Positions 23,848 through 34,836 of a DNA stretch of 64,000 nt are shown piece by piece. Position numbers and translations under genes: made by a program. The stretch is taken from positions 9,154,999 to 9,218,998 of the forward strand of contig JAUCBN010000046.1 in NCBI GenBank assembly GCA_035048815.1, written 5' to 3'. Each line of letters starts with the position of its first letter. Positions within the stretch are counted from its first letter, which is position 1. The notes below the pieces were generated by a model. It was given only the letters and a program-made list of their open reading frames with translations. It had not been told where the DNA came from and made no database searches. The stretch comes from Abelmoschus esculentus. Its lineage: Eukaryota; Streptophyta; Magnoliopsida; Malvales; Malvaceae.

Positions 23848-25389
23848 TGATGTGAGCACATCATGTCATGACAAGAATGCAGATATGTGACAATCAGGGA
23901 AGCTCTTTTCCTTACTTGTGCTAACATTCCTGATTCGTTTGAAAACATTCATGCCTTAGAGAATTGTGTTTATAATGTGTTACATGTTGATATGTGACAT
24001 ACATAGTGTTTACATGTTAGTATGTGATGTACATAGTGTTTACTTACTTATAGGTCTGTTTACTTATGTATATATATTGTTCAGTGTGTTTGCATTATGT
24101 TTTAAGTGCGTTTGTGTGATTAAATAAGACTACAAGGCTTTTTATGTGTGTTTGCCTTGTTTTGATATAGGTACTTAGGAGAACGCTAGCTCAAGTGGGC
24201 ATACTCAGCTCATCGCCAACTCAAGTGAGCCTATGCAGCTCATCTCCAACTCAAGAGAGTGTAGCTAGCTCGATTCCAGCTCAAGAGAGTGTGACCACTT
24301 CCTCTTCAGCTCAAATCAGCTCAATTCACTCCAATTTAGTTCAACTTGTGACTAACAACTCCAAATCAGCTCAACAAGAAAGGTGTAGAAGTACAGCAGC
24401 TTAACTACATCTAAATGACTTAATTTCAGCTCAACTTATTTTCTACACTAGATGGCAGCAAGAGTGAGCTAATTTGAGGCATTCCACACATATGCATGCA
24501 CCATGCACGTCCATCCATTGCCATGCACCAGCGTGCACCTTCATCAGCCCTCATCCACATGTGCGGCATGCTTGAAGGAGTTAAAAAACAAGGATTGGAG
24601 CCTTGTTTGAATTTCAAATGATCAGCCAACTTCCCATTCAAATACGTGGACGAAATTCACTTGTTTGAATTCAAAATAACACATTTAACATGTGTTAAAT
24701 GAGGCCTTTTCTTTCCAACCATGTATTTGAAATAGGCTAACTTCCCTTTTTGAATTTTTGGCGGATTTTAAATAAGGCTTTGTAACTCCTTTTCCCTTCA
24801 ATTCCATCCACACAATGCTGGCCAAATTGGCTCCCTTGTACTCTATAAATATGGACGAAAATCACTTGTAAAAGGTTAGACATTTTTTTTTATAAAAAAA
24901 ATCACTTGTGAGATTTTCTCTTAATTTCAGTTCTTCATTGAATCTTTCTTGACAAAATTCAGACTTTGTTTGAGTGTGTCAAATCCTTGATACTTCGGGT
25001 TCCTAGATCGCTATCTAGAGGGTCCAAGTCCGTTGACGAAGAACGTATTCGATTTGGGTCCGCTCAGTATATTGTTCGGGTTCTTTCGAGTTCAACGTCG
25101 TTATTATTTTCCAGCAACTTAAACATCCAATTCTGCCATTTTGGACGTTTTAATGCTGCCATGAAAGCCCTCGGAGCATTTCATCTTCATTAACCTCCAG
25201 AAACTGCCAGAATTCCTTCATCCTTTTTTTTTCTTTCTTTGTTTTCAGTTTTTCTTTGTTTTCTTGTCATTTTAACATCATTCTAACATCCATAATGTTG
25301 TGTTTATTGCAGAGACTTGCTTGCTATTATCCTAGATTCGTTTCAAACAAGGATCGTTGTTTTTGAAGCAACGAACACCCCTTATATCA
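23848..25389 (+). mobile_element. solo LTR (family 1-like) inside copy A
   Basis: 1542 bp from TGATGTGAGCACATC to CCTTATATCA, flanked by CATCC on both sides (23843-23847 and 25390-25394). Copy B keeps the uninterrupted sequence at the corresponding place (30945-30949 on the minus strand), so this is a true insertion with its empty site in the same window. Its first 150 bases still show the LTR-borne pol end (ALFLTCANIPDSFEN, ending HVDM). It contains a tract with many copies of CAGCTCAA-like motifs (24185-24430) and a TATA box (TATAAATA near 24844). It is the product of LTR-LTR recombination. Confidence 0.93.
24844..24851 (+). promoter_or_regulatory. putative TATA box of solo LTR
   Basis: TATAAATA in the same relative place as in the other LTRs, about 115 bases upstream of a TTCTTGACAAAATTC block shared with family 1. 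Prediction by position only. Confidence 0.35.
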
Positions 25390-26364
25390 CATCCGAGCGG
25401 AAAAAAAAGAGAGAGAAAAGGAAGAAAAAAAGAGAGTTAGCATTTTTGCTAAAGAAAAAGAGATAAGAAAGAATTTGTTTTCAGACAAGATGGTTCTTGT
25501 ACTTATGTACAAGGAGAGTTATTTAAGCACTAACGATCTTGACCCAAATTTGCCATGTTTTAATGTTTCATTGTTGCAGGAATATGAAGACCTATTTCCA
25601 GAAGAGATTCCAAGTGGGCTATCTCCAATTCATGGAATAAAGCATCAAATCGACTTTGTTCCTGGTGCTATCATTCCTAACCAATAATGTAACCCCGAAG
25701 AAACTAAGGTGTTACAAAGGCAAGTTTCAGATTTGATGGAAAAGGGTTATATTAGAGAGAGCCTTAGTCCTTGTGCAGTACCTGTTCTACTTGTGCTTAA
25801 GAATGATGGTACATGGCGCATGTGTGTGGACTGTCGTGCGGTTAACAAAATAACGATAAGGTATCGTCATCCTATTCCACGTTTAGATGATATGTTAGAT
25901 GAGCTTAGTGGTTCTAAGGTATTCTCTAAGATTGATCTTAAAAGTGGTTACCACCAAATTCAAATACGAGAAGGGGATGAGTGGAAAACTGCATTCAAGA
26001 CTAAACAAGGATTATATGAGTGGTTGGTTATGTCTTTCGGTCTAACTAATGCATCAAGCACTTTCATGAGATTAATGAATCACATCCTTAGACAATTCTT
26101 GGGTAAGTTTTGTGTAGTTTATTTTGATGATATTCTTATCTATAGCAAGAGTTTGAATGAACATGTTCAGCATCTAAGGTCAGTGTTAGATGTTTTGAGA
26201 AATGAAAGACTTTATGCTAATATACAAAAATGTATATTTTGCACTAACAATGTTGTTTTCCTAGGTTTTGTTGTGCGTGCAGATGGATTAGAAGTTGATA
26301 GAGAGAAGGTTAAGGCAATTGAGGAATGGCCTAGACCAACAAGCATTAGCCAAGATAGAAGCTT
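25390..26364 (+). pseudogene. copy A pol: protease-RT linker and reverse transcriptase
   Basis: Resumes after the solo LTR with a Lys/Glu-rich linker, then FPEEIPSGLSPIHGI (the gypsy RT entry). A small deletion near 25685 breaks the frame. From 25709 the RT runs: GYIRESLSPCAVPVLLV, CVDCRAVNKIT, SKIDLKSGYHQI, VMSFGLTNA, VVYFDDILIYSKS. The catalytic YFDD is intact and so is the first Asp (FSKIDL). It stops at the insertion of copy B (26365), within the connection region (TSISQDRSF). The MSFG variant, where copy B has MPFG, is a likely decay change. Confidence 0.9.
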
Positions 26365-28170
26365 TGATACGAATCCGGTTGCGAAATATCCGAATTTGTA
26401 TTTGTGATTGCCCGATCGTGATTCTAGTAAGTAACTAAAATGAAAAATAGGAACTTTGAAATGAAACTTATAAGATGATATGAAATGGATAGATAATATA
26501 GTGAAATGGAATGATGATAAGATGGTTGTTGTGCTTAGGATGAAGTATGGAAAATATATATGTATGGAAGATGGAAGTGAAGAGAAGAAATGTAATTGAT
26601 GGTGCGGTGTAAACAAAGGAGGAACCAACACTAAAAAATGAAGACTCGTTCCTTAAGAGTTTTTAAACCGTGACTTGGGTGAAAGGCTAATGGATTGTGA
26701 CCCTCTAGTTATAAGAACTAGGATCCAGCAATATAAAAAGATGAAAAGGGATGAATGCCACAAGAACAATCTTGCAAGCCGATAAAGTTCAAAAAGAACT
26801 ATAAAAGAGAAACACTCTCAAGTTATAATATATGCCAAAAGTTGTCCCTTTTACAATGAAATGAGTGCCTATTTATAGGTGTAAGACAACAACAAATTGT
26901 TTGGCCTTGACAAAGATTAAAGACTCATTATTCTAGTGTTAAAGGCCTATTAATTTGTAGGTTATCATATCTCCTATTGACAGCCAAAAAGTTTGATCTA
27001 GAAGGATGAATGTGAACATTCTTAGGATGAATGTAGTCATACATATCATCTACAAGTAGAAACCCTTAGGCTGGGGGTTGATTAAGTTGTCATTCATCCT
27101 CACTTAAGGGGTTGTTATAAAGCATTGAATTCAGCAATTGAATGGTCTCTTGAATTCTTGGAAGAAGCATCTTGTGACTACTCCCGTATTGAATTTCCAA
27201 CATGCATTGTCTTCAATAATTTAAGCACATCTTAAGCTCCTGATATCGGATTGAGGTGATTCAAAGTGCGTTGAGAAGATAAGGAATAGGGGAATAAGTT
27301 TGAAGAAGAACTCAAGACTCAAATATGCTCGTAACCAATCCAAAAATGGCGAACAAGTTGACTGATATTCCTTGAATTCCCTCCTTAAGTATTGTTTTAA
27401 TTGTTTCCTTTACTCTCCCTTAAGTGGTGATAATGAAGACTTTTATTGCATGTCTTTTCTTTCTTGCTTGCTGAAACTGACAGCCTTAAAGTGATGTAAA
27501 GACTCTCTTGAAAGCCTTTAAACCATTGCTGGAAATAACAACCTTCAAGTGGTGTAATTGCTCCATTAAATTGCATTGTAATCAATCAACCTTGATATGT
27601 TTTCAAGGGTCTTTAATTGATGTAAATGCCTTGTCATTCCTAAGAATATGATCAGCCATTTGCTCCAAAAGAATATCTTAGCTGAAATATATAAGCAACC
27701 ATTAGATAACAACTTTATTCAATAAAAATGAAAGTGAATGCATGAAACAAATTTAATGAGCTAGTTTAATTAATGAAACTAGTTACATTGAATGATCTAG
27801 TTTAATTAATTAACTCACGCACTAAATTAACTCATAAACATAAGAGAACTAACATTCTTTAAGTGAACTATCATGCATTAATTAAACTAATGAACTTAAT
27901 TTAATTGCACTAACATGCTTCGATGATCATCAAGCATTATTTATTCATGCACACATGCTGAAACTAAATTTAAAAACTTAAGAAAGAACTCATGCAAACT
28001 CATGCACAAGTAGGAGGTTGTATTGTTCCAACAAAGTTGGTGTTGCATTCTCTAATTTCCAGCCTTGAATAAATAGATTTCCCATGGCCTCTTGGAATTT
28101 CTTGGTTTTAGCACGAGTCATAGGTCCAATAGGAAATTCTTCTAGTTCATCGTTGGATGTGATCATATCA
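26365..28170 (-). repeat. 3' LTR of copy B
   Basis: 1806 bp, from TGATACGAATCCGG at the left (the LTR end on the minus strand) to GATCATATCA at the right (the LTR start). It has a TATA box near 26871 and about 60 codons of the pol frame at 27990-28170. It has a TTAATT-type 6 bp and a 10 bp extra segment relative to the 5' LTR. Confidence 0.95.
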
Positions 28171-31100
28171 TTCCCTCCCTCTTGAGAGCGATTTGTCCCC
28201 AAATCGTCACCTATATCAAATGGAGATAAATCAGCCACATTAAATGTTGCACTGACATTAAACTCACCTGGGAGGTCTAATTGATAGGCATTATCATTGA
28301 TACGCTTGATCACTTGAAAAGGACCATCCCCTCTAGGCATCAATTTTGATTTGCGTTGGGCTGGAAATCTTTGTTTTCTCATGTGCAGCCAAACCCAATC
28401 TCCCGGCTCAAATGTAATTTGTTTACGTCCCTTGTTAGCTTGTTGCTCATATTTCCTAGTTCTCTTTTCAATATTGTCCCGCACTTGTTGATGGAGTTTC
28501 TTGACAAATTCAGACTTGTTTCTTCCATCTTTATTCACAATTTGATCAGCGGGCAAAGGTAATAAATCCAATGGAGTTAAGGGATTGAAACCATACACTA
28601 TTTCGAATGGTGACATTTTAGTGGCAGAATGAATGGATTGGTTGTAAGCAAGCTTTCCTCCCAAGTCCTCAAATTCTTTTTGATAATTATCCTCAACAAC
28701 ATGGATAACACCCGGTTCACCACTTCAGTTTGACCATCTATTTGTGGATGGCAAGTTGTGGAAAACAACAACTTGGTTCCAATCCTGCTCCATAATGTTC
28801 TCCAAAAATGGCTTAAGAACTTCACATCTCGATCAGATACGATAGTTCTTGGAACACCATGCAATCTCATGATTTCCCTGAAAAATAAATTAGCAACATG
28901 TGAAGCATCATTAGTCTTATTACAAGGAATAAAATGAGCCATTTTAGAGAATCGATCCACTACTACAAAGATGGAATCTTTGTTATTCTTTGTACGTGGC
29001 AGTCCAAGTACAAAATCCATGGATATGTCTACCCAAGGTGCATTAAGAATAGGTAGTGGGGTATATAGGCCATGGGGCATGACTTTTGACTTGGCCTTTC
29101 TACATGTGATACAACGCTCACATAGTCTCTCAACATCTCGTTTCATCTTTGGCCAATACAAGTGCTCTTGAAGCATGTTCAACGTCTTTGCTACTCCAAA
29201 ATGTCCCATTAGTCCTCCACCATGTGCTTCCTTGAGGTGCAACTCTCGAATGGATCCTTGTGGGATGCAAAGCTTCCCTTCCTTGAATAGGTATCCATCA
29301 TCTCTATAAAACTTATAATGTGCACCTTTCTCACAGATTTTGTATACTTCACCAAAATCATGGTCAGACTCATATAATTCCTTAATGAAAGCAAAACCCA
29401 ACAATTTAGAGTCTAAGGTGTTAAGAAGGGCATACCTACGTGATAGTGCATCAGCAACAATGTTTTCCTTACCCTTTTATACTTGATCACATAAGGGAAG
29501 GCTTCAAGAAACTCAACCCATTTGGCATGTCTCTTGTTTAGCTTATGTTGACTCTTGATGTGCTTTAATGCCTCATGGTCTGTATGGATGATGAATTCTT
29601 TAGACCATAGGTAATGCTGCCAAGTTTCCAAAGCCCGAATTAGTGCATACATCTCCTTATCATAGGTCGGATAATTGAGTGTAGCTCCACTCAATTTCTC
29701 ACTAAAGTAGGCTAGGGGCGTCCTTCTTGAGATAAAACTGCTCCAATTCCTAAACCTGAAGCATCACATTCAACCTTAAAAACTTTGTTAAAATCAGGTA
29801 AAGTTAACAATGGTGCATTAACTAAACAATCCTTAATCAGGTTAAAGGATTTCTCTTGTTCTTCACCCCAAAAGAAATTGGAATTCTTTTTAATGACTCC
29901 GGTTAAAGGAGCAACTAAGGTGCTGAAATTAGGTACAAACCGACGATAGAAGCTTGCTAAACCATGAAAGCTTCTAACTTGGCTAATGCTTGTTCGTCTA
30001 GGCCATTCTTCAATTGCCTTAACCTTCTCTCTATCAACTTCTAATCCAGCTGCACTCACAACAAAACCTAGGAAAACAACCTTGTTAGTGTAAAATATGC
30101 ATTTTTGTAGATTGCATAAAGTCTTTCATTTCTCAAAACATCTAACACTGACCTTAGATGCTGAACATGTTCATTCAAACTCTTGCTATAGATAAGAATA
30201 TCATCAAAATACACTACACAAAACTTACCCAAGAATTGTCTAAGGATGTGATTCATTAATCTCATAAAAGTGCTTGGTGCATTAGTTAGACCGAACGGCA
30301 TAACCAACCACTCATATAATCCTTGTTTAGTCTTGAATGCAGTTTTCCACTCATCCCCTTCTCGCATTCGAATTTGATGGTAACCACTTTTAAGATCAAT
30401 CTTAGAGAAGATATTAGAACCACTAAGCTCATCTAACATATCATCTAAACGTGGAATAGGATGACAATACTTTACCGTTATTTTGTTCACCGCACGACAG
30501 TCCACACACATGCGCCATGTTCCATCTTTCTTAGGCACAAGTAGAACAGGTACTGCACAAGGACTAAGGCTCTCTCTAATATAACCCTTTTTCCATCAAA
30601 TCTGAAACTTGCCTTTGTAACTCCTTAGTTTCCTCGGGGTTACATCGGTAAGCTGGTCGGTTAGGAATGATAGCACCAGGAACAAAGTCAATTTGATGCT
30701 CTATTCCACGAATTGGAGGCAGTCCACTTGGAATCTCTTCTGGAAATAGGTCTTCATATTCCTGCAACAATGAAACAATAAAAGATGGAAGATTTGGGTC
30801 AAGATCGTTAGTGCTTAGAAAACTCTCCTTGTACATAAGTACAAGAACCATCTTTTCCGAAAACAAATTCTTTATTATCTCTTTTTCTTTAGCAAAAATG
30901 CTAACTCTCTTTTTTTCTTCTTTTTCTCTCTCTTTTTTCCGCTCGGATGTTACCTCACTCTCCTTTGCTCTTCTCTCAATTTTGATATCACTCTCTTTGG
31001 CTTTTTCAAAGCTTTCTCTTAAATGAAGTTGATCTTTGTGAACTTGCTTTGGTGAAAGTGGGGCTAAAGTGACCTTCCTTGCTTCATGGGTGAAGGTATA

Positions 31101-32595
31101 CCGATTGGTATAACCATCATGTATGACTCTCCTATCAAACTGCCATGGTCTTCCTAACAAGAGATGACCGGCGTGCATTGGCACAACATCACATAACACC
31201 TCATCTTTATACTTGCCAATGGAAAAAAGGCACAATAACTTGTTTGATCACTTTAAGTTCTCCTCCATCATTAAGCCACTGCAACTAGTAGGGATGTGGA
31301 TGCTTGGTAGTTTCTAGGCCAAGTTTATCTACCATTAAAGTACTAGCAACGTTAGTACAACTACCACCATCGATAATGACAAAGCATACCTTTCCATTAA
31401 TATGGCAACGAGTATGGAAAATGTTCTCGCGTTGCTGATCCCCATCAATTGCTTGCATGCTTAGGCTCCTTTTAACAACAAGGACCTCTCCATCTACAGT
31501 ATGTTCCAACTCTTCTTCTTCCTCAAATTCATTTTCATCATCTTCCTCCTCCTCTTGGTCAGTTTCGATCTCTCCATCATCACGGATGAACATAGTGTTG
31601 CGGTTAGGGCATTGGCTAGCAATGTGACCGCTCCCCAAACACTTGAAGCATTGTACATCACGTGATCGAACTGGCATGGCTGGACTCTTTCCCTTGTTGG
31701 TTTCGGTGATGGGTTTGACATTCTTTGATGGTCCGGCTCGTTCATTAGGAGTAAAGGATGGATTCTTTTTTAAGTTACCTTGCCCCCATTTGGAAGTAGA
31801 ACCTCCATAGACTCGTGTTGCACCTTTCCTTTTAAGTTGTTTCTCCACCTTCATGGCCATATGAACCATGTCTTCTATTTCCACATAATGTTGCAACTCA
31901 ACAATGGCTGCAATGTTAGGATCAAGGCCAGATAGAAACCTTGCCATTGTGGCTTCTCGATCCTCATCAATGTTGGCTCGGATCATGGCTACTTCCATCT
32001 CTTTATAATAATCCTCAACACTACGATTGCCTTGTGTAAGGTTTTGAAGCTTGTTAAACAACTCTCTATGGTAGTGAGTTGGAATGAATCTTCTACGCAT
32101 CACAACTTTCATCTCATTCCAAGTAGAAATAGGATGTTCACCATTGCGTCTCCTGCTAGATGTCAATTGATCCCACCATATAAGTGCGTAATCCATAAAC
32201 TCAATGGCTGCGAGTTTTACCTTTTTAAGCTCTGAATAGTACTCAAAGATGTGTTCAACCTTCTTTTTCCATGCAAGGTATACTTTTGGATCCGTTCTTC
32301 CTTGGAAAGGAGGAATGGTAATCTTGATGTTGCTGAGATTATCATCCACTCTTGGACGTGCTCTTTGGCCTTGTTGTGCCATACTATGTTGGGATGATTG
32401 ATCATGTTCATGTACATCATCAAACCCTTCAGGATACTCCTCATTACCATGATAAGCTTGTGAAATTTCAAGTTGGTCAATTTGTTCTAATAAGGGCTCC
32501 AATTGCTGTTGAATCATTTTTGCCATTGCTTGTAGCAATGCTTGGTTTTGCAAATTGGGAACTCCTTCACCACTATGACCAGATCTTTGCGACAT
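27990..32595 (-). pseudogene. gag-pol of copy B, broken
   Basis: MSQRSGHSGEGVPN starts at 32595. A 436-codon frame holds gag, the zinc knuckle CFKCLGSGHIASQC and the first part of the protease (IIDGGSCTNV), ending at a stop after HPHPY. Later pieces: rest of protease and linker (31235-30576), RT with YFDDILIYS (30538-30068), RT-RNase H linker and start of RNase H (30059-29712), RNase H (29694-29413), integrase with HHCC-like zinc region, DISMDFVLGLP, VSDRDVKF (29404-28598), and the C-terminal part with GDWVWLHMRKQRFPAQRKSKL and LDLPGEFNVSATFNVADLSPFD (28664-27990). At least six frameshifts are present, several at homopolymers (extra base in runs near 31223 and 30590). The frame continues into the LTR and ends LLLVHEFA. 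Confidence 0.92.
28171..28184 (-). other. polypurine tract of copy B
   Basis: CAAGAGGGAGGGAA on the minus strand, directly before the 3' LTR start TGATATGATCAC. It is the plus-strand DNA primer in functional elements. It is also coding: the pol frame reads QEGGND through it. Confidence 0.9.
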
Positions 32596-33027
32596 GATTA
32601 GAAAAAAAAATTAAACCTCACCAACACAAATCCTCACCTTTCCACTCCAAAGAAAATGCACTCACACTCGTGTTTCACTCGGGATAGGCTTTTTCCTTAA
32701 TGCACACTTTTGCCTTTTACCACTCTTTCTCTCTTTTCTAAGTCCTTAGAGAACTTACTCAAGGCTCAACAAGCTTTCTTTGTAGAATTCGGCTGAAACA
32801 AAGTGGTTAGGAAAGGAAAAAAAATAGGTAGCAAACGGATGCTAAAAAGATAAAATAGGAATCTGAAGAAAATGTGATAAAAAATATAACCAAACCTCTT
32901 TTTACTTTTAAGATACGATCCCTCCCTCTTGAACTTTTTTTTTTGAGATTTGGATTTTTTTCAATTTTTTTTCTTTTTTTTTCAATTTTTTTGGAGATGA
33001 ATCGAACAACATACTGAATCGATGTAG

Positions 33028-33039
33028 CTCTGATACCAA
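33028..33039 (-). other. primer binding site of copy B
   Basis: TGGTATCAGAGC on the minus strand, one base after the LTR edge region (33040-33041). It is a perfect match to the 12-base complement of plant initiator tRNA-Met used by many LTR elements. Confidence 0.92.
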
Positions 33040-33040
33040 T

Positions 33041-34831
33041 TGATACGAATCCGGTTGCGGAATATCCGAATTTGTATTTGTGATTGCCCGATCGTGATTC
33101 TAGTAAGTAACTAAAATGAAAAATAGGAACTTTAAAATGAAACTTATAAGATGATATGAAATGGATAGATAATATAGTGAAATGGAATGATGATAAGATG
33201 GTTGTTGTGCTTAGGATGAAGTATGGAAAATATGTATGTATGGAAGATGGAAGTGAAGAGAAGAAATGTAATTGATGGTGCGGTGTAAACAAAGGAGGAA
33301 CCAACACTAAAAAGTGAAGACTCGTTCCTTAAGAGTTTTTAAACCGTGACTTGGGTGAAAGGCTAATGGATTGTGACTCTCTAGTTATAAGAACTAGGAA
33401 CCAACAATATAAAAAGATGAAAAGGGATGAATGCCACAAGAACAATCTTGCAAGCCGATAAAGTTCAAAAAGAACTATAAAAGAGAAACACTCTCAAGTT
33501 ATAATATATGCCAAAAGTTGTCCCTTTTACAATGAAATGAGTGCCTATTTATAGGTGTAAGACAACAACAAATTGATTGGCCTAGACAAAGATTAAAGAC
33601 TCATTATTCTAGTGTTAAAGGCCTATTAATTTGTAGGTTATCATATCTCCTATTTACAGCCAAAAAGTTTGATCTTGAAGGATGAATGTGAACATTCTTA
33701 GGATGAATGTAGTCATACATATCATCTACAAGTAGAAACCCTTAGGTTGGGGGTTGATTAAGTTGTCATTCATCCTCACTTAAGGGGCTGTTATAAAGCA
33801 TTGAATTCAGCAATTGAATGGTCTCTTGAATTCTTGGAAGAAGCATCTTGTGACTATTCCCGTATTGAATTTCCAGCATGCACTGTCTTCAATAATTTAA
33901 TCATATCTTAAGCTCCTGATATCGGATTGAGGTGATTCAAAGTGCGTTGGAAAGATAAGGAATAGGGGAATAAGTTTGAAGAAGACCTCAAGACTCAAAT
34001 ATGCTCGTAACCAATCCAAAAATGGCGAACAAGTTGACTGATATTCCTTGAATTCCCTCCTTAAGTATTGTTTTAATTGTTGCCTTTACTCTCCCTTAAG
34101 TGGTGATAATGAAGACTTTTATTGCATGTCTTTTCTTTCTTGCTTGCTGAAACTGACAGCCTTAAAGTGATGTAAAGACTCTCTTGAAAGCCTTAAAACC
34201 ATTGCTGGAAATAACAACCTTCAAGTGGTGTAATTGCTCTATTGAATTGCATTGTAATCAATCAACCTTGATGTGTTTTCAAGGGTCTTTAATTGATGTA
34301 AATGCCTTGTCATTCCTGAGAATATGATCAGCCATTTGCTCCAAAAGAATATCTTAGCTGAAATATATAAGCAACCATTAGATAACAACTTTATTCAATA
34401 AAAATGAAAGTGAATGCATGAAACAAATTTAATGAGCTAGTTTAATTAATGAAACTAGTTACATTGAATGATCTAGTTTAATTAATTAACTCACGCACTA
34501 AATTAACTCATAAACATAAGAGAACTAACATTCTTTAAGTGAACTATCATGCATTAATTAAACTAATAAACTTAATTGCACTAACATGCTTAGATGATCA
34601 TCAAACATTATTTATTCATGCACACATGCTGAAACTAAATTTAAAAACTTAAGAAAGAACTCATGCACAAGTAGGAGGTTGTATTGTTCCAACAAAGTTG
34701 GTGTTGCATTCTCTAATTTCTAGCCTTGAATAAATAGATTTCCCATGGCCTATTGGAATTTCTTGGTTTTAGCACGAGTCATAGGTCCAATAGGAAATTC
34801 TTCTAGCTCATCGTTGGATGTGATCATATCA
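33041..34831 (-). repeat. 5' LTR of copy B
   Basis: 1791 bp; on the minus strand from TGATATGATCACATCC at 34831 to GGATTCGTATCA at 33041. It has a TATA box near 33547-33554 (minus). It carries a copy of the LTR-borne pol end, as the 3' LTR does. Confidence 0.95.
33547..33554 (-). promoter_or_regulatory. putative TATA box of copy B 5' LTR
   Basis: TATAAATA on the minus strand, with GGCCAATC upstream, in the same place as in copy A. It would be the promoter of the element. Confidence 0.45.
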
Positions 34832-34836
34832 AGCTT

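Larger units (their letters stand above)
26365..34831 (-). mobile_element. Ty3/gypsy copy B (family 2), full length, nested in copy A
   Basis: An 8467 bp element on the minus strand with two LTRs (5' LTR 33041-34831; 3' LTR 26365-28170), primer site, gag-pol and polypurine tract. The target duplication is AGCTT (26360-26364 and 34832-34836). Removing B rejoins the pol of copy A in the RT-RNase H linker. The LTRs differ at about 33 of 1790 positions by hand count, plus two small indels (6 and 10 bp); they are thus about 2% diverged. The pol end runs into the 3' LTR. Confidence 0.95.
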
